64,000 nucleotides of DNA, taken from Kiloniella majae (GTDB lineage Bacteria; Pseudomonadota; Alphaproteobacteria; Kiloniellales; Kiloniellaceae). Location of the stretch: NCBI RefSeq assembly GCF_002118315.1, contig NZ_MTSZ01000010.1, positions 28,104 through 92,103 on the forward strand, given 5' to 3'. The notes beneath the pieces are model-generated. The model made no database searches, was not told where the DNA came from, and saw only the letters and a program-made list of their open reading frames with translations. The translations under genes and the position numbers were made by a program. Shown in pieces: positions 1 through 10,171 of the stretch (the first letter of the stretch is position 1; each line of letters opens with the position of its first letter).

Positions 1-2657
1 TGATCCACGAGGGACTGAAGGACTTCCAACAGTTTTTTCACATCATCAAAGTGTAGGCCGGTTGTGGGCTCATCCAGAATATAGAGTGTTTTCCCTGTTG
101 CTCGTCTGGAAAGCTCTTTGGCCAATTTAACACGCTGTGCTTCCCCACCGGACAGTGTTGTGGCCGCCTGACCAACCTGAACATATCCCAATCCAACTCT
201 TTGCAGGGTTTCCAGTTTATTGCGAATAGAGGGAACAGCCTTAAAGAATTCCAATCCATCATCAACATTCATATGTAAAACATCCGAGATGGATTTACCT
301 TTATAGAGAATTTCAAGTGTCTCACGGTTATAGCGCTTACCCTTACAGACATCGCACTCAACATAGACATCAGGCAGGAAGTGCATTTCGATCTTGATGA
401 CACCATCGCCCTGACAGGCTTCACAACGTCCGCCCTTTACATTGAAAGAGAAACGTCCGGGTTTGTAGCCACGGGTTTTGGCTTCGGGTAGGCCGGCAAA
501 CCAGTCTCTGATCGGGGAGAACGCGCCTGTGTAGGTGGCAGGGTTTGATCGTGGTGTGCGGCCAATAGGGGATTGGTCAATATCAATCACCTTATCAATA
601 AACTCTAGTCCTTCGATTGCATCATGGCTTCCGGGCTGTCCTTTGGCATTATGCAATTTACGTGAAACGGCTTTATATAACGTCTCAAGGATCAATGTTG
701 ACTTACCGCTACCGGAAACGCCTGTGATGCAGGTGAAAGTGCCAAGTGGAACATCTATCGATACATTTTGCAGGTTATTTTCATTTGCCTTGAGGACTTT
801 AATCTTTTGTCCTTTATGACCTTTACGGCGTTTTTCAGGGAGTGTTATAGAGACTTCGCCGGTTAGATATTTTGCCGTTAAGCTTGCTTCCGTTGCCATC
901 ACTTCATCTGGTGTGCCACAGGCAACTATCTGTCCACCATGTTTTCCGGCCCGTGGCCCCATATCGACGAGGTAATCCGCAGTTCGAATGGCATCCTCAT
1001 CGTGCTCAACAACAACAACAGTGTTGCCAAGATCTCGCAAACGGCGCAGTGTTTCCAGCAATCGGGCATTATCTCGCTGGTGCAAGCCAATTGAAGGCTC
1101 GTCCAGAACGTAGAGAACACCCGTCAGGCCCGAGCCAATTTGCGATGCCAGACGAATACGCTGGCTTTCACCTCCAGACAGCGTTGCCGAAGAGCGGGAA
1201 AGGGTCAGATAGTCGAGACCGACGTTTACGAGGAAATAAAGCCGTTCATTGATTTCCTTGAGAATTCTAACGGCGATTTCATTTTCCTTGTCGCTGAGAA
1301 TATCCGGGATTTCGTTGAACCATTTCTCGGCTTCGGCAATGGAAAGTTGGGCAATTTCACCTACGTGTTTTTTGCCAATTTTAACAGCCAGTGCTTCCGG
1401 TTTTAGACGATGCCCCTCACACGTCTGGCAAGGCTGTTTCGTTTGATATTTTGATAGTTCTTCACGGACCCAGTCGCTATCGGTTTCCCGGAAGCGTCTT
1501 TCCATGTTGGGGATAATGCCTTCGAAAGGCTTTTTAGTCTGATAGCTCCGGTTGCCGTCAGTGTAGGTCATCTCTATCACTTCTTTACCTGAACCATTCA
1601 GAAGCAGGTTTTTGATTTTTTCTGGCAACTCATTCCAAGCGAGATCAAGGGCGAAGTCATAATGCTCGGCGAGACTTTTAAGGGTTTGCAGATAATATTT
1701 AGAAGTCGAATTTGCCCATGGAGCAATCGCACCTTCTTTGAGGGAAACGCGCTGGTCGGGAACAATCAGATCACCATCAAAGATAAGGGTCTTGCCTAAT
1801 CCGTCACAGGCAGGGCAGGCACCAAAAGGATTGTTGAAAGAGAATAATCGGGGTTCAATCTCGTCAATGGTAAAACCGGATACCGGGCAAGCATAGCGTG
1901 CCGAGAAGATTGTCTGTTCGCCTGTTTTTGCGTTTTCAGCAAAAGCAATACCGTCAGCAAGGCCCAACGCAGTTTCCAGACTGTCAGCCAAACGGGTTTT
2001 AATGTCGTCCTTGACCACGACACGATCAACAACAACTTCAATGTCGTGTTTTTTCTTTTTGTCCAGTGCGGGAACGTCGCCGATTTCGTAAAGTTCTCCG
2101 TCAACCTTTACGCGCTGAAAACCCCGAACCTGTAAATCTGCCAGCTCTTTGCGATATTCGCCTTTGCGTCCCCGAACAATCGGGGCAAGCAGATAGAGGC
2201 GAGTACCACTTTCCATCTCCATGACCTTATCGACCATCTGACTGACAGACTGGCTTTGGATTGGAAGTCCGGTTGCTGGTGAGTAGGGAATACCGACACG
2301 CGCAAAGAGAAGGCGCAGGTAATCATAAATTTCTGTTACGGTGCCTACGGTAGAACGCGGATTTTTTGATGTTGTCTTTTGCTCGATTGAAATCGCTGGC
2401 GATAATCCTTCGATAGAATCCACATCAGGCTTTTGCATAAGTTCAAGAAACTGGCGGGCATAAGCGGAAAGGGATTCGACATAGCGTCGTTGCCCTTCTG
2501 CGTAGATCGTGTCAAAGGCGAGAGAAGATTTGCCGGACCCACTGAGGCCCGTGATAACAACGAGTTCATTTCTGGGTAAATCAACACTGACGTTTTTCAG
2601 GTTATGTTCTCTCGCGCCACGTACGGAAATAGTGCGGGATTCCTGTATTGAACTCAT
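1..2657 (-). CDS. uvrA: Excinuclease ABC subunit A (3' end outside window)
   Basis: UvrA is the ATPase that scans DNA for lesions with UvrB in nucleotide excision repair. The reading frame is open from ATG at 2657 down to base 1, giving about 885 residues; the family is usually about 940-960, so only the extreme C-terminus is missing. Visible are the first Walker A (GLSGSGKSS) near residue 35, a second ATPase with GVSGSGKST, the C-terminal zinc module (CEAC...CDVC), the signature LSGGEAQR and Walker [10 protein letters not shown]. The first zinc module reads CPVS...CPAC, so one of its four cysteines is serine; I recall this as common in alphaproteobacterial UvrA. It is divergent from ssb across 240 bp, a frequent arrangement for damage-response genes. 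Confidence 0.97.
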   Translation of the reverse strand, partial: MSSIQESRTISVRGAREHNLKNVSVDLPRNELVVITGLSGSGKSSLAFDTIYAEGQRRYVESLSAYARQFLELMQKPDVDSIEGLSPAISIEQKTTSKNPRSTVGTVTEIYDYLRLLFARVGIPYSPATGLPIQSQSVSQMVDKVMEMESGTRLYLLAPIVRGRKGEYRKELADLQVRGFQRVKVDGELYEIGDVPALDKKKKHDIEVVVDRVVVKDDIKTRLADSLETALGLADGIAFAENAKTGEQTIFSARYACPVSGFTIDEIEPRLFSFNNPFGACPACDGLGKTLIFDGDLIVPDQRVSLKEGAIAPWANSTSKYYLQTLKSLAEHYDFALDLAWNELPEKIKNLLLNGSGKEVIEMTYTDGNRSYQTKKPFEGIIPNMERRFRETDSDWVREELSKYQTKQPCQTCEGHRLKPEALAVKIGKKHVGEIAQLSIAEAEKWFNEIPDILSDKENEIAVRILKEINERLYFLVNVGLDYLTLSRSSATLSGGESQRIRLASQIGSGLTGVLYVLDEPSIGLHQRDNARLLETLRRLRDLGNTVVVVEHDEDAIRTADYLVDMGPRAGKHGGQIVACGTPDEVMATEASLTAKYLTGEVSITLPEKRRKGHKGQKIKVLKANENNLQNVSIDVPLGTFTCITGVSGSGKSTLILETLYKAVSRKLHNAKGQPGSHDAIEGLEFIDKVIDIDQSPIGRTPRSNPATYTGAFSPIRDWFAGLPEAKTRGYKPGRFSFNVKGGRCEACQGDGVIKIEMHFLPDVYVECDVCKGKRYNRETLEILYKGKSISDVLHMNVDDGLEFFKAVPSIRNKLETLQRVGLGYVQVGQAATTLSGGEAQRVKLAKELSRRATGKTLYILDEPTTGLHFDDVKKLLEVLQSLVD

Positions 2658-2676
2658 TTTATCGCCTGTAAATGTT

Positions 2677-2705
2677 TTGCAAATGTTCTCGTTGGAATAT
2701 ATATG
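2677..2705 (+). promoter_or_regulatory. Possible promoter for ssb in the uvrA-ssb divergent region
   Basis: TTGCAA (2677-2682) and TATATG (2700-2705) are separated by 17 bp, a reasonable sigma-70 layout. It lies about 190 bp before ssb, so it would give a long leader. Close by is GAACAGTGAAC (GAAC-N3-GAAC), which does not have the GTTC-N7-GTTC spacing known for alphaproteobacterial LexA, so SOS control is not shown. Confidence 0.3.
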
Positions 2706-2897
2706 GACGAACAGTGAACAAAATGCATCCTTTTTTATAAAATAGGGTGAATATTTTGGTGAAAACCTTTCAATAAAATGCGAATATCTTGCAGAATAGA
2801 GATCGATCTTTTATTAGACGTTGGCTCTGAGCAGCCCGACTGATAGGGTTTCAGATCAATTTTTTTAGATTCTAAAGTAAATCATAGGGAAGAAGCC

Positions 2898-3431
2898 ATG
2901 GCTGGTAGTGTTAACAAGGTGATTCTGGTTGGTAACTTGGGGCGTGATCCGGAAATCCGTTCCATGCAATCAGGACAGCGTGTGGCTAATTTGAACATAG
3001 CAACATCAGAAAGCTGGAAAGATCGTACTTCGGGTGAGCGTCGGGATAAAACCGAATGGCACCGCGTTGTTATCTTTAATGATCGTTTGGTTGATGTTGC
3101 CGAGAAATTCTTGCGCAAAGGCTCCAAAGTTTATCTGGAAGGTCAATTGCAGACCCGTAAATGGACTGATAACGCGGGTGTTGAAAAATACACGACAGAG
3201 ATCGTTCTACAGAACTTCCGTGGCGAACTGACAATGCTTGATGGTCGTAACGATGGTCAGGGCGGAGGTAGCTTTGGCGATTCTTCCGGCGGTGATGCTG
3301 GTGGTTTTGGCGGCAGCGGTAGCTCTGGCGGCGGATACGGCGGCGGCTTTGGCGGTGGCGGCTCCTCCGGCGGCGGATCAACAGGCGGCAGTGCCCCAGT
3401 TGACGACCTCGACGACGAAATCCCGTTCTAA
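2898..3431 (+). CDS. ssb: Single-stranded DNA-binding protein
   Basis: SSB coats single-stranded DNA during replication, recombination and repair and recruits partner proteins through its C-terminal tip. The 177-residue product has the N-terminal OB fold (about residues 1-115, beginning [15 protein letters not shown] and including the conserved TEWHRVV), then a flexible Gly/Ser-rich linker (about 120-165) and the acidic tip DDEIPF that docks repair and replication proteins. The ATG at 2898 follows a purine-rich AGGGAAGAA Shine-Dalgarno region. The linker is encoded by GGC/GGT/TCC repeats that make the 3' third locally GC-rich. An intrinsic terminator follows within 25 bp. Confidence 0.98.
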   Translation: MAGSVNKVILVGNLGRDPEIRSMQSGQRVANLNIATSESWKDRTSGERRDKTEWHRVVIFNDRLVDVAEKFLRKGSKVYLEGQLQTRKWTDNAGVEKYTTEIVLQNFRGELTMLDGRNDGQGGGSFGDSSGGDAGGFGGSGSSGGGYGGGFGGGGSSGGGSTGGSAPVDDLDDEIPF

Positions 3432-3452
3432 GCTTATTAGAATGCATTCTAT

Positions 3453-3480
3453 AAAAGCGGCTCTTTGGGGCCGCTTTTTT
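3453..3480 (+). terminator. Intrinsic terminator of ssb
   Basis: The stem GCGGC/GCCGC is extended by A-T pairs, has an 8-nt loop and runs directly into six T residues. It starts about 20 bp after the ssb stop and separates ssb from the acetyltransferase gene. Confidence 0.85.
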
Positions 3481-3505
3481 ATTTCTATGGCAGATTCAAG
3501 ATATA

Positions 3506-3958
3506 ATGACTAAAACTGACCTTCTTCATTTTGAACAGCTTTCCAAGGAACAGCTTTATCGTATTTTACAGCTTCGTTCTGATGTCTTTGTTCTGGAACA
3601 AGAGTCTCTATACAGGGACATGGATGGGCAGGATAGCCTTGCTTGGCATGTGCTAGCTTATGATGACGAAAACACTGTTGTCGGTGTTCTCCGTATTCTG
3701 AAAGATCCTAAAGATCATAGCTGTTTCAAGATTGGTCGGGTCGCTGTTGCGAAGATAGCCAGAGGGCAGGGGATCGCTGTTGAATTAATGGAGCGGGCAC
3801 ACGGCTTTATTGCCAAGCAAGGTGCGGCTGAAAGGATTGAAATTTCAGCGCAGGAGCATTTACAGAAATTTTACAATAATCTTGGTTATGTTGCCGTTTC
3901 TGAAGAACCTTATGATGATGCAGGTATACCGCATGTTGATATGATAAGGGCTGCATAA
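3506..3958 (+). CDS. elaA: GNAT family N-acetyltransferase, ElaA type
   Basis: This 150-residue protein matches the ElaA branch of the GNAT superfamily, which transfers an acetyl group from acetyl-CoA to an unknown amine. Family features are the early LRSDVFVLEQ segment, the strand FKIGRVAVAK, then the acetyl-CoA pyrophosphate loop ARGQGIAVELM (about residues 88-98) and a C-terminal FYNNLGYVAVSEEPYDDAGIPHV block typical of ElaA. The length is normal for the family. It lies downstream of the ssb terminator with only 25 bp in between and no clear promoter or strong ribosome-binding site. The true substrate is not known. Confidence 0.85.
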   Translation: MTKTDLLHFEQLSKEQLYRILQLRSDVFVLEQESLYRDMDGQDSLAWHVLAYDDENTVVGVLRILKDPKDHSCFKIGRVAVAKIARGQGIAVELMERAHGFIAKQGAAERIEISAQEHLQKFYNNLGYVAVSEEPYDDAGIPHVDMIRAA

Positions 3959-4216
3959 ATCGGTGAGAACTTGCCCCTTGACAAATTAAAATAAAGTAGA
4001 ATTTGTTGATTCGAGGCTGAGATCAAAAAATTATTTAAATTCAATCCTGTAGAACAGTATTTTTCCCTCTCTTTTTACATACAATTTGTTGTGGCTACGC
4101 GATGAATTTGTTACATTTCATGTGATTTTTTTTACGCCTGAAATAACTTGTGTTCCAGTCTTGTGCTGTCCACGGGTTAGGAGGGCCTTTCTGTTAAACA
4201 GAAACAGGATAATTAC

Positions 4217-7054
4217 GTGACTTCGAACTCTGATACATCATCCGATAACCTGGATATTTTTCCGGTAACAATTGAAGACGAAATGAAGCGATCATACCTC
4301 GATTACGCCATGAGCGTTATCGTGTCGCGTGCGCTTCCAGACGTCAGGGATGGCCTTAAACCGGTACACCGTCGTATTCTCTATGCGATGAAAGAGTCCG
4401 GCTATGACTGGAACAGAGCTTATCGTAAGTCTGCCCGTATTGTCGGGGACGTGATGGGGCAGTATCACCCGCATGGTGATCAGGCCATTTACGATGCCAT
4501 GGTTCGGATGGCGCAAGATTTCTCTATGCGTCTGCCACTGGTTGATGGCCAGGGTAACTTTGGTTCCATGGACGGCGATCCACCCGCGGCGATGCGTTAT
4601 ACGGAATCTCGTCTACAGCGCGTTTCCAGTGAAGCGCTTCTGGAAGATATCGACCGCGATACGGTTGATTTCCAGGATAACTATGATGAATCTACAAAAG
4701 AGCCGATTGTTCTTCCGGCTCGCTATCCAAACCTTTTGGTTAATGGTGCCGGCGGTATCGCGGTTGGTATGGCAACAAACATCCCTCCGCATAACCTTGG
4801 CGAAGTTCTGGATGCCTGTTGTGCCTTTGTGGATGACCCGGACCTTTCTATTGACCAGTTGAACGAGATTATCCCGGGACCTGACTTCCCAACGGGCGGT
4901 GTTATTCTTGGACGCACTACAATTCGTGATGCCTATCATACAGGACGCGGTTCAATTGTTATGCGTGGTAAGGCCGAGGTTCAGGAAATCCGCAAGGATA
5001 AGATGGCGATTGTTGTCACCGAGGTTCCTTTTCAGGTCAACAAAGCCAGAATGCTTGAAAAGATCGCGGACATTGCCCGTGAAAAGACTATCGAAGGTAT
5101 CACAGATATTCGCGATGAAAGTGACCGTCACGGTGTCCGTGTTGTTGTCGAGCTTCGCCGTGATGTTGAGCCGGAAGTTGTTCTTAACCAGCTTTATCGC
5201 TATAGCCCACTGCAAACGTCTTTCGGGGCAAACATGCTGGCGTTGAATTCAGGTCGTCCAGAGCTATTGGATCTGAAATCAATTCTTTCGGCATTTATCG
5301 CATTCCGCGAAGAAGTTATTACGCGTCGTACGATTTTTGAACTGAATAAAGCGCGTGATCGTGCCCACCTGTTGGTTGGTTTGGCGATTGCTGTTGCGAA
5401 CATTGATGAGGTCATCGAGCTTATTCGTGCCGCTTCTGATCCTGTGATCGCGCGTGAACAGCTTATGAATCGTGCATGGCCAGCTAAGTATGTAGAACCG
5501 CTCATCAAATTGATTGATGAGCCGGGTCGTAATGTTGATGCTGATGGTAACTATTTCCTTTCTGAAGCACAGGCAAGAGCAATTCTGGAACTACGTTTAC
5601 AGAGATTAACCGGGCTTGAGCGGGATAAGATTGCCAAGGAATTGGAAGAGATTGCGGATCAAATTCGCTACTATCTCGAAATACTCGCTTCTCGCGAAAA
5701 ACTTCTTGGTATCTTGCGCGAAGAACTCATCGAAATGAAGGCCAAATATGCCACGCCGCGCCGTACAGAAATTCTGGATGGTGTGTTCGGGTATGACGAT
5801 GAAGACCTCATTCAACGTGAAGACATGGTGGTGACAGTTAGCCACAGTGGTTACATCAAACGTGTTCCATTAAGTACTTACCGCGCGCAGCGTCGCGGTG
5901 GTAAAGGCCGTTCAGGCATGGCGACAAGGGACGAGGATTTTGTATCCCAGATCTTTGTTTGTAATACCCATACACCAGTTCTCTTTTTCTCTTCCCGTGG
6001 CATGGTATACAAGATGAAGGTTTATCGCCTTCCTCCTGGAACACCAACGTCGCGCGGAAAAGCCTTGGTAAACATGTTACCTCTGCAACAGGGGGAGACG
6101 ATTTCTACGATGATGCCACTTCCTGAGAACGAGGAAGCATGGTCAGAAATGTACGTTATGTTTGCGACATCTACGGGTGGTATCCGTCGTAACAAGTTGT
6201 CTGATTTCACCCGGGTTATGGCAAACGGTAAAATTGCCATGAAATTGGAAGATGAAGACAGCAGATTGATTGGTGTGCAGACCTGTACAGAACACGATGA
6301 CATTATGTTATCCACTGCGCGTGGCAAATGTATCCGCTTCCCGGTGAACGGCGTTCGTGTCTTTGCGGGCCGTACATCGACTGGTGTACGCGGCATTTCG
6401 CTTGCTGAGGGCGATTCAGTTATTTCCATGGCAATTATCAACCACATGGATGCGGATTCAGATACCCGTGAACAGTACCTTCGTTATGCCAATGCAAAAC
6501 GTCGCAGTGAAAACGCGGATGAAGGCGAGTTTGATCCATCAGCACTAGAGACAACACTGTCTCAGGAGCAGCTTGATAGCATGGCTGAAAGAGAGCAGTT
6601 CATTCTGTCCATTTCTCAAGATGGTTTGGGTAAACGTTCGTCTTCTTATGAATACCGTGTGACCAGCCGTGGCGGTAAAGGGATTGGTAACCTTGATCTT
6701 TCAAGAGCCAAGGGTAAAACAACGACTGTTATTTCCGTGTTCCCAATTGATGAGACGGATCACATTATGTTGGTAACAGATGCAGGAAAGCTCATTCGCT
6801 GTCCTGTACACGATGTTAGAATTGCAGGACGTTCTACACGTGGTGTTAATCTGTTTAACGTTGCTGATGATGAGAAAATTGTCTCTGTATCCAGATTGGC
6901 GGATGACGGTGAAGACGAGGAAGATGATATCCTTGAGGGCGCTGAAGGAACAGAAGGTGTTGAAGCTACGGATGCAGTAGAAAGTGACATTGCTGAAGCT
7001 GTATCAGAAGCATCTGAGCCAGAAGCATCTGAGGACGTAAAAGGCGGGGAGTAA
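4217..7054 (+). CDS. gyrA: DNA gyrase subunit A
   Basis: GyrA is the DNA-breaking and rejoining subunit of gyrase, which introduces negative supercoils with GyrB. The 945-residue protein starts at GTG 4217; the block beginning [18 protein letters not shown] at about residue 19 fits family N-termini. The active tyrosine is Y128 (AMRYTE) and the GyrA box QRRGGKG lies at the start of the C-terminal beta-pinwheel. That domain carries a charged insertion (about residues 760-800) and ends in a long acidic tail of about 45 residues. In the quinolone-binding helix, [10 protein letters not shown] has Gln89 where E. coli has Ser83, while Asp93 (E. coli Asp87) is kept. coaD follows 32 bp later and may be co-transcribed. 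Confidence 0.98.
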   Translation: MTSNSDTSSDNLDIFPVTIEDEMKRSYLDYAMSVIVSRALPDVRDGLKPVHRRILYAMKESGYDWNRAYRKSARIVGDVMGQYHPHGDQAIYDAMVRMAQDFSMRLPLVDGQGNFGSMDGDPPAAMRYTESRLQRVSSEALLEDIDRDTVDFQDNYDESTKEPIVLPARYPNLLVNGAGGIAVGMATNIPPHNLGEVLDACCAFVDDPDLSIDQLNEIIPGPDFPTGGVILGRTTIRDAYHTGRGSIVMRGKAEVQEIRKDKMAIVVTEVPFQVNKARMLEKIADIAREKTIEGITDIRDESDRHGVRVVVELRRDVEPEVVLNQLYRYSPLQTSFGANMLALNSGRPELLDLKSILSAFIAFREEVITRRTIFELNKARDRAHLLVGLAIAVANIDEVIELIRAASDPVIAREQLMNRAWPAKYVEPLIKLIDEPGRNVDADGNYFLSEAQARAILELRLQRLTGLERDKIAKELEEIADQIRYYLEILASREKLLGILREELIEMKAKYATPRRTEILDGVFGYDDEDLIQREDMVVTVSHSGYIKRVPLSTYRAQRRGGKGRSGMATRDEDFVSQIFVCNTHTPVLFFSSRGMVYKMKVYRLPPGTPTSRGKALVNMLPLQQGETISTMMPLPENEEAWSEMYVMFATSTGGIRRNKLSDFTRVMANGKIAMKLEDEDSRLIGVQTCTEHDDIMLSTARGKCIRFPVNGVRVFAGRTSTGVRGISLAEGDSVISMAIINHMDADSDTREQYLRYANAKRRSENADEGEFDPSALETTLSQEQLDSMAEREQFILSISQDGLGKRSSSYEYRVTSRGGKGIGNLDLSRAKGKTTTVISVFPIDETDHIMLVTDAGKLIRCPVHDVRIAGRSTRGVNLFNVADDEKIVSVSRLADDGEDEEDDILEGAEGTEGVEATDAVESDIAEAVSEASEPEASEDVKGGE

Positions 7055-7086
7055 TCCCCGCATCCTAACGAAGAAGAGTTTAGGGC

Positions 7087-7605
7087 ATGACGAAAAAACA
7101 CGTTGGGCTTTATCCCGGGACCTTTGATCCTGTAACCAAAGGGCACATGGATATTATTACCCGTGGATGCCGTGTGGTAGATAAGCTGGTCATTGCCGTT
7201 GCGCGCAATGACCGCAAGGGACCACTGTTCAATACCGAAGAACGCGTCAATATGGTGCTGCATGATACAGCGCCTTTGCGGGACAAAGGTTTTGAGATCG
7301 AAGTCTTGCCCTTTGACAACCTTTTGGTGAATTTTGCGCGTGAAGTTGGTGCCGGGGTCATTTTGCGTGGGTTGCGTGCGGTTTCTGATTTCGAATACGA
7401 ATTTCAAATGACGGGGATGAATGCCCGTCTTGATGCTGAAATCGAAACCGTATTTTTAATGGCGTCCGAGAAACAACAGTTCATTTCGTCTCGTTTTGTC
7501 AAAGAGATTGGTTATCTGGGGGGGGATATCTCTTCTTTTGTTAGTCCTGAGACGAAATTGAAGCTGGAAGAGAAGTTTGAAATTATGCGTAACTCCAAGG
7601 ATTAA
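7087..7605 (+). CDS. coaD: Phosphopantetheine adenylyltransferase
   Basis: CoaD transfers AMP from ATP to 4'-phosphopantetheine, the penultimate step of coenzyme A synthesis. The 172-residue product has the nucleotidyltransferase (T/H)xGH signature in YPGTFDPVTKGHMDII (residues 9-24), the substrate-binding LRGLRAVSDFEYE segment (about residues 95-107) and the late ISSRFVKEI motif (about residues 132-140). Its length is typical (about 160-170). It starts 32 bp after gyrA in the same direction, so read-through from gyrA is likely; no intrinsic terminator is seen between them. Confidence 0.97.
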   Translation: MTKKHVGLYPGTFDPVTKGHMDIITRGCRVVDKLVIAVARNDRKGPLFNTEERVNMVLHDTAPLRDKGFEIEVLPFDNLLVNFAREVGAGVILRGLRAVSDFEYEFQMTGMNARLDAEIETVFLMASEKQQFISSRFVKEIGYLGGDISSFVSPETKLKLEEKFEIMRNSKD

Positions 7606-7679
7606 CTGACTTTTAAGTGTATTCCTTGCCCCTTGGTTTAAAAATATCTCTTTTTTTACGGTAGAAGACAAAAAGGCTG

Positions 7680-7708
7680 TTGACCGAATCAATAAGTGGT
7701 TCTATCTT
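7680..7708 (+). promoter_or_regulatory. Promoter of tRNA-Lys
   Basis: TTGACC (7680-7685) and TATCTT (7703-7708) are spaced by 17 bp and followed by a C-rich discriminator (CCGCC), as is common for stable-RNA promoters. The tRNA begins about 50 bp downstream. Confidence 0.5.
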
Positions 7709-7757
7709 CCGCCTCGCTTACCGCATTACACTTTAATGTCGATAAGCAAATGAGAAT

Positions 7758-7833
7758 GGGCCCTTAGCTCAGCTGGTAGAGCGTCCGACTTTTAATCGGC
7801 AGGTCACAGGTTCGAATCCTGTAGGGCCCACCA
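7758..7833 (+). tRNA. tRNA-Lys (anticodon TTT)
   Basis: This is a 76-nt cloverleaf with the CCA end encoded. The acceptor stem GGGCCCT pairs with AGGGCCC, the D arm is GCTC/GAGC, the anticodon loop CTTTTAA gives TTT, and the T arm contains GGTTCGAATCC. The outermost anticodon-stem pair (27-43) appears to be a T-C mismatch. It decodes AAA and AAG. A strong terminator follows directly. Confidence 0.96.
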
Positions 7834-7841
7834 TTCTGTAC

Positions 7842-7876
7842 AAAACACCCCGCTTTCTGGCGGGGTTTTGTTTTTC
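7842..7876 (+). terminator. Intrinsic terminator of tRNA-Lys
   Basis: The stem ACCCCGC/GCGGGGT with a 6-nt loop is flanked by A-T pairs (AAAAC/TTTTG) and followed by a T run. It begins 9 bp after the tRNA CCA end. Confidence 0.88.
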
Positions 7877-8043
7877 TGTTTCCAAAATATTACAACGTCT
7901 CCTGTTCGTTTTCTCAGGGAATACTCTTGTTCACTTTCTCTGGGAATAATAGTCTTAGGGGAAACTGAAATGCTGAAATCTTTAACGATCATTCTACTAA
8001 AGTATCTCAGATAAAAATACTCTCAGCTTAAAAGGAAAAAATC

Positions 8044-8808
8044 GTGTCCCAGAAACCACTTGGTCTGATTTGCGCCATACCAAATGAAATCCAGCATTTT
8101 GGATCAGCCTTTGAGAAAACGAGCGAAAAACAGATCGCAGGTTTTTCGTTTTTTCAGGGAAAGCTTGATGGTGTTGAAACTGTGCTTGTCGAAGCTGGCA
8201 TGGGCAAAGTTAATGCTGCAGTTGTAACAACTTTACTTATCGAACAATTCAATTGTCGCGTGGTTCTCTTTTCTGGCGTTGCTGGTGGCGTTGATCCAAA
8301 GCTTGGTGTTGGTGATGTTATTATCGGAACGAAGCTTATCCAGCATGATTATGGGATGATTGTGTCTGATAAGCTAACGACCTATCAACCGGGACACTTA
8401 CCCATCCATATGCCAACTGAAAAGCTTGGCTATGATGCAGATGCGGAACTGATCGACAAACTACTTAGTGATCTTGAAGGTTTTGATCTTCCGATGATTT
8501 CTGCGGAAGCTGCTGGTGGAGAAGCTCGTAAACCTGTTATTACGTCTGGAACTATTCTAACAGGAGATCAGTTTATTGGCTGTACTGTTGCGAGAAACCG
8601 ACTTTGTAATGAGTTAGGTGGTTTGGCTGTTGAAATGGAGGGGGCAGCAATAGCACAGGTCGCAGAGCACTATCAGGTGCCTTTTGTCATTGTACGTTCC
8701 TTGAGTGATCTCGCCGGAGAAGAAAGTACCATGGACTTTATCAAGTTCCTTGAAGAGACGGCTGGCGGCGCAGCGCTAGTGCTTAGACGCATTATCAGAC
8801 TGTTATGA
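8044..8808 (+). CDS. 5'-methylthioadenosine/S-adenosylhomocysteine nucleosidase family protein
   Basis: Members of this nucleoside phosphorylase superfamily hydrolyse the glycosidic bond of methylthioadenosine, S-adenosylhomocysteine or related nucleosides. The 254-residue product shows the family pattern: LICAIPNEIQ near the N-terminus, VEAGMGKVNAA, FSGVAGGVDPKLGVGDV, the ribose-binding VEMEGAAIAQVA with its conserved Glu, and VRSLSDLAG with the catalytic Asp. The start is GTG 8044 behind AAAGGAAAA. It is somewhat longer than the E. coli enzyme (about 230), with extra sequence around residues 150-165. Its stop overlaps the next gene by 4 bp (ATGA), so the two are translationally coupled. Exact substrate preference cannot be read from sequence. 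Confidence 0.88.
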   Translation: MSQKPLGLICAIPNEIQHFGSAFEKTSEKQIAGFSFFQGKLDGVETVLVEAGMGKVNAAVVTTLLIEQFNCRVVLFSGVAGGVDPKLGVGDVIIGTKLIQHDYGMIVSDKLTTYQPGHLPIHMPTEKLGYDADAELIDKLLSDLEGFDLPMISAEAAGGEARKPVITSGTILTGDQFIGCTVARNRLCNELGGLAVEMEGAAIAQVAEHYQVPFVIVRSLSDLAGEESTMDFIKFLEETAGGAALVLRRIIRLL

Positions 8809-9833
8809 GTGTGGAAGCTAAGAATAGAGTTGCGGGGTGCTGTCTTGGGACGCTTATAGGGTTATTCGCAATTTCATCGGGTTTTGCAGAAGGCAATTCT
8901 CCACGTTTTATTAGCCCCGTTGATTGCTCTATCCCCTCGGAATGTACGATCCAAAACTATGTCGATGCACGTCCTGGAACGGGGCATCGTGACTACACCT
9001 GCGGAACGCTCAGCTATGAACGCCATAAGGGAACTGATTTCAGGGTTCTTAGTTATGGTTTATATCAACAAGGAGTTCCTGTTCTGGCTGCTGCTGATGG
9101 CATTGTTCTCAGGAAAAGAAATAATGCTGATGAAGGGGATTATATTTTAAAAGGAAATGAGGCCGTTAAGCAGCGTGAGATTGGTAATGGTGTTATTATC
9201 GAACATACAAACGGTTGGGAGACAACTTATGCGCATCTGAAAAAAGGCTCTGTTACTGTATCTCCTGGCGATCGGGTAAATGCTGGTGATGTTATCGGCA
9301 TTATAGGTTTGAGTGGGAAAACTGAATTTCCACACTTGCATTTTCAAGTTACGCATAATCAGGAATTGAGAGATCCTTTCACAGGGAAGAAGCCATCAGG
9401 TTGCGGTGAGATAACAAAAGACGCTTTATGGGATAAGTCTTTACAAAAGGACTTTGAATACAAAGGTACGGGAATTATCGATACTGGCTTTGCGGCTGAG
9501 ATACCAAAACATAAATTACTGGCGTTTCGCAGTGAACAAAAACGGATTTATGTGCAGCGCGACCCAAAAATTCTTTTGTATTGGGCTGAGCTATGGGGGG
9601 TGAAAATAGCTGACCGTCTAACAATCAGTTATGAAAACCCGCTTGGGGAAATAACGAAAGATCAAAAAGCTTTAAAGAAGAATCAGGCGTCATACTTTAA
9701 ATATATAGGAAAAAAACGCCCTAAGGATGGCTGGATTCCTGGCGTGTACACGGGGCACATAACACTTGAAAGGCTTGTTAATGGAGAGTGGAAGATTATT
9801 GCTTCAAGGCAGAAAACGCAGGTTTTGCCGTAA
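8805..9833 (+). CDS. Secreted M23 family metallopeptidase
   Basis: This 342-residue protein has a hydrophobic N-terminal segment ending in a plausible signal-peptidase site near residue 29 (SGFAEG). It carries a LytM/M23 zinc-peptidase domain: HKGTDF (HxxxD, about residue 74) and HLHFQ (HxH, about residue 178), with the beta-sheet core YAHLKKGSVTVSPGDRV between. M23 enzymes normally cut peptidoglycan cross-bridges or activate amidases. Three or four cysteines near the N-terminus could form disulphides. The C-terminal 140 residues form an unassigned domain. Overlap with the nucleosidase gene implies co-expression, although a functional link between the two is not obvious. Confidence 0.88.
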   Translation: MSVEAKNRVAGCCLGTLIGLFAISSGFAEGNSPRFISPVDCSIPSECTIQNYVDARPGTGHRDYTCGTLSYERHKGTDFRVLSYGLYQQGVPVLAAADGIVLRKRNNADEGDYILKGNEAVKQREIGNGVIIEHTNGWETTYAHLKKGSVTVSPGDRVNAGDVIGIIGLSGKTEFPHLHFQVTHNQELRDPFTGKKPSGCGEITKDALWDKSLQKDFEYKGTGIIDTGFAAEIPKHKLLAFRSEQKRIYVQRDPKILLYWAELWGVKIADRLTISYENPLGEITKDQKALKKNQASYFKYIGKKRPKDGWIPGVYTGHITLERLVNGEWKIIASRQKTQVLP

Positions 9834-9845
9834 GGTTTTTAATGA

Positions 9846-10046
9846 TTAAACCTGTATGTCAAGGTTTTGCCCGCGATCTTTGTCTCCGCTAAACTGTTTA
9901 GAATCAGCAGACGCTCCGCTGTTTTCAACGGGACGCTTTGTTTCCACTGCTGCTTGTGAATTCTTTTCAGCAACGCTGATATCAATAGCAGCAGCAGGTT
10001 CAGAGAACCTGACTGTGGGTTCAAAAGATGTCGCATTAATATTCAT
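9846..10046 (-). CDS. Small hypothetical protein
   Basis: This is a possible 66-residue polar protein rich in Ser, Glu, Asp and Ala, with no cysteine, no membrane segment and no recognised domain. I chose the ATG at 10046 because AGGA sits 8 bp upstream; an earlier ATG at 10070 lacks such a site. It is convergent with the M23 gene and ends 13 bp from it. Its composition suggests a disordered or exported polypeptide. It may not be expressed. Confidence 0.45.
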   Translation of the reverse strand: MNINATSFEPTVRFSEPAAAIDISVAEKNSQAAVETKRPVENSGASADSKQFSGDKDRGQNLDIQV

Positions 10047-10171
10047 ATTTGCATCCTGACACAAACACATTAAATAACTCTTAACACAATATAGGAAACT
10101 TTTTGGCGATTTAAAGAGAGAAAAACCTTTTAGTTCGCCTGATGTTTCGTTAATCAGGTCCTTTAAATTTA

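Noticed and set aside
2686..2720. Possible LexA operator between uvrA and ssb (GAACAGTGAAC)
   Set aside because: Spacing is 3 bp and not the 7 bp known for alphaproteobacterial LexA sites; palindromic forms do not fit either.
3076..3447. Arg/His-rich minus-strand frame opposite ssb
   Set aside because: Antisense image of the Gly/Ser linker codons; not a real repeat protein.
3976..4010. TTGACA upstream of gyrA as promoter
   Set aside because: The -35 hexamer is perfect, but no -10 hexamer occurs at 16-18 bp; TAGAAT is only 13 bp away.
6760..7407. 215-codon minus-strand frame opposite the end of gyrA and start of coaD
   Set aside because: It is fully antisense to two clear genes and has low-complexity Ser-rich stretches that mirror the acidic GyrA tail; no ribosome-binding site or family similarity.
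7804..7992. 62-codon minus-strand frame ending WWALQDSNL
   Set aside because: It is antisense to tRNA-Lys and its terminator; such strings are a well-known artefact of translating the tRNA T arm.
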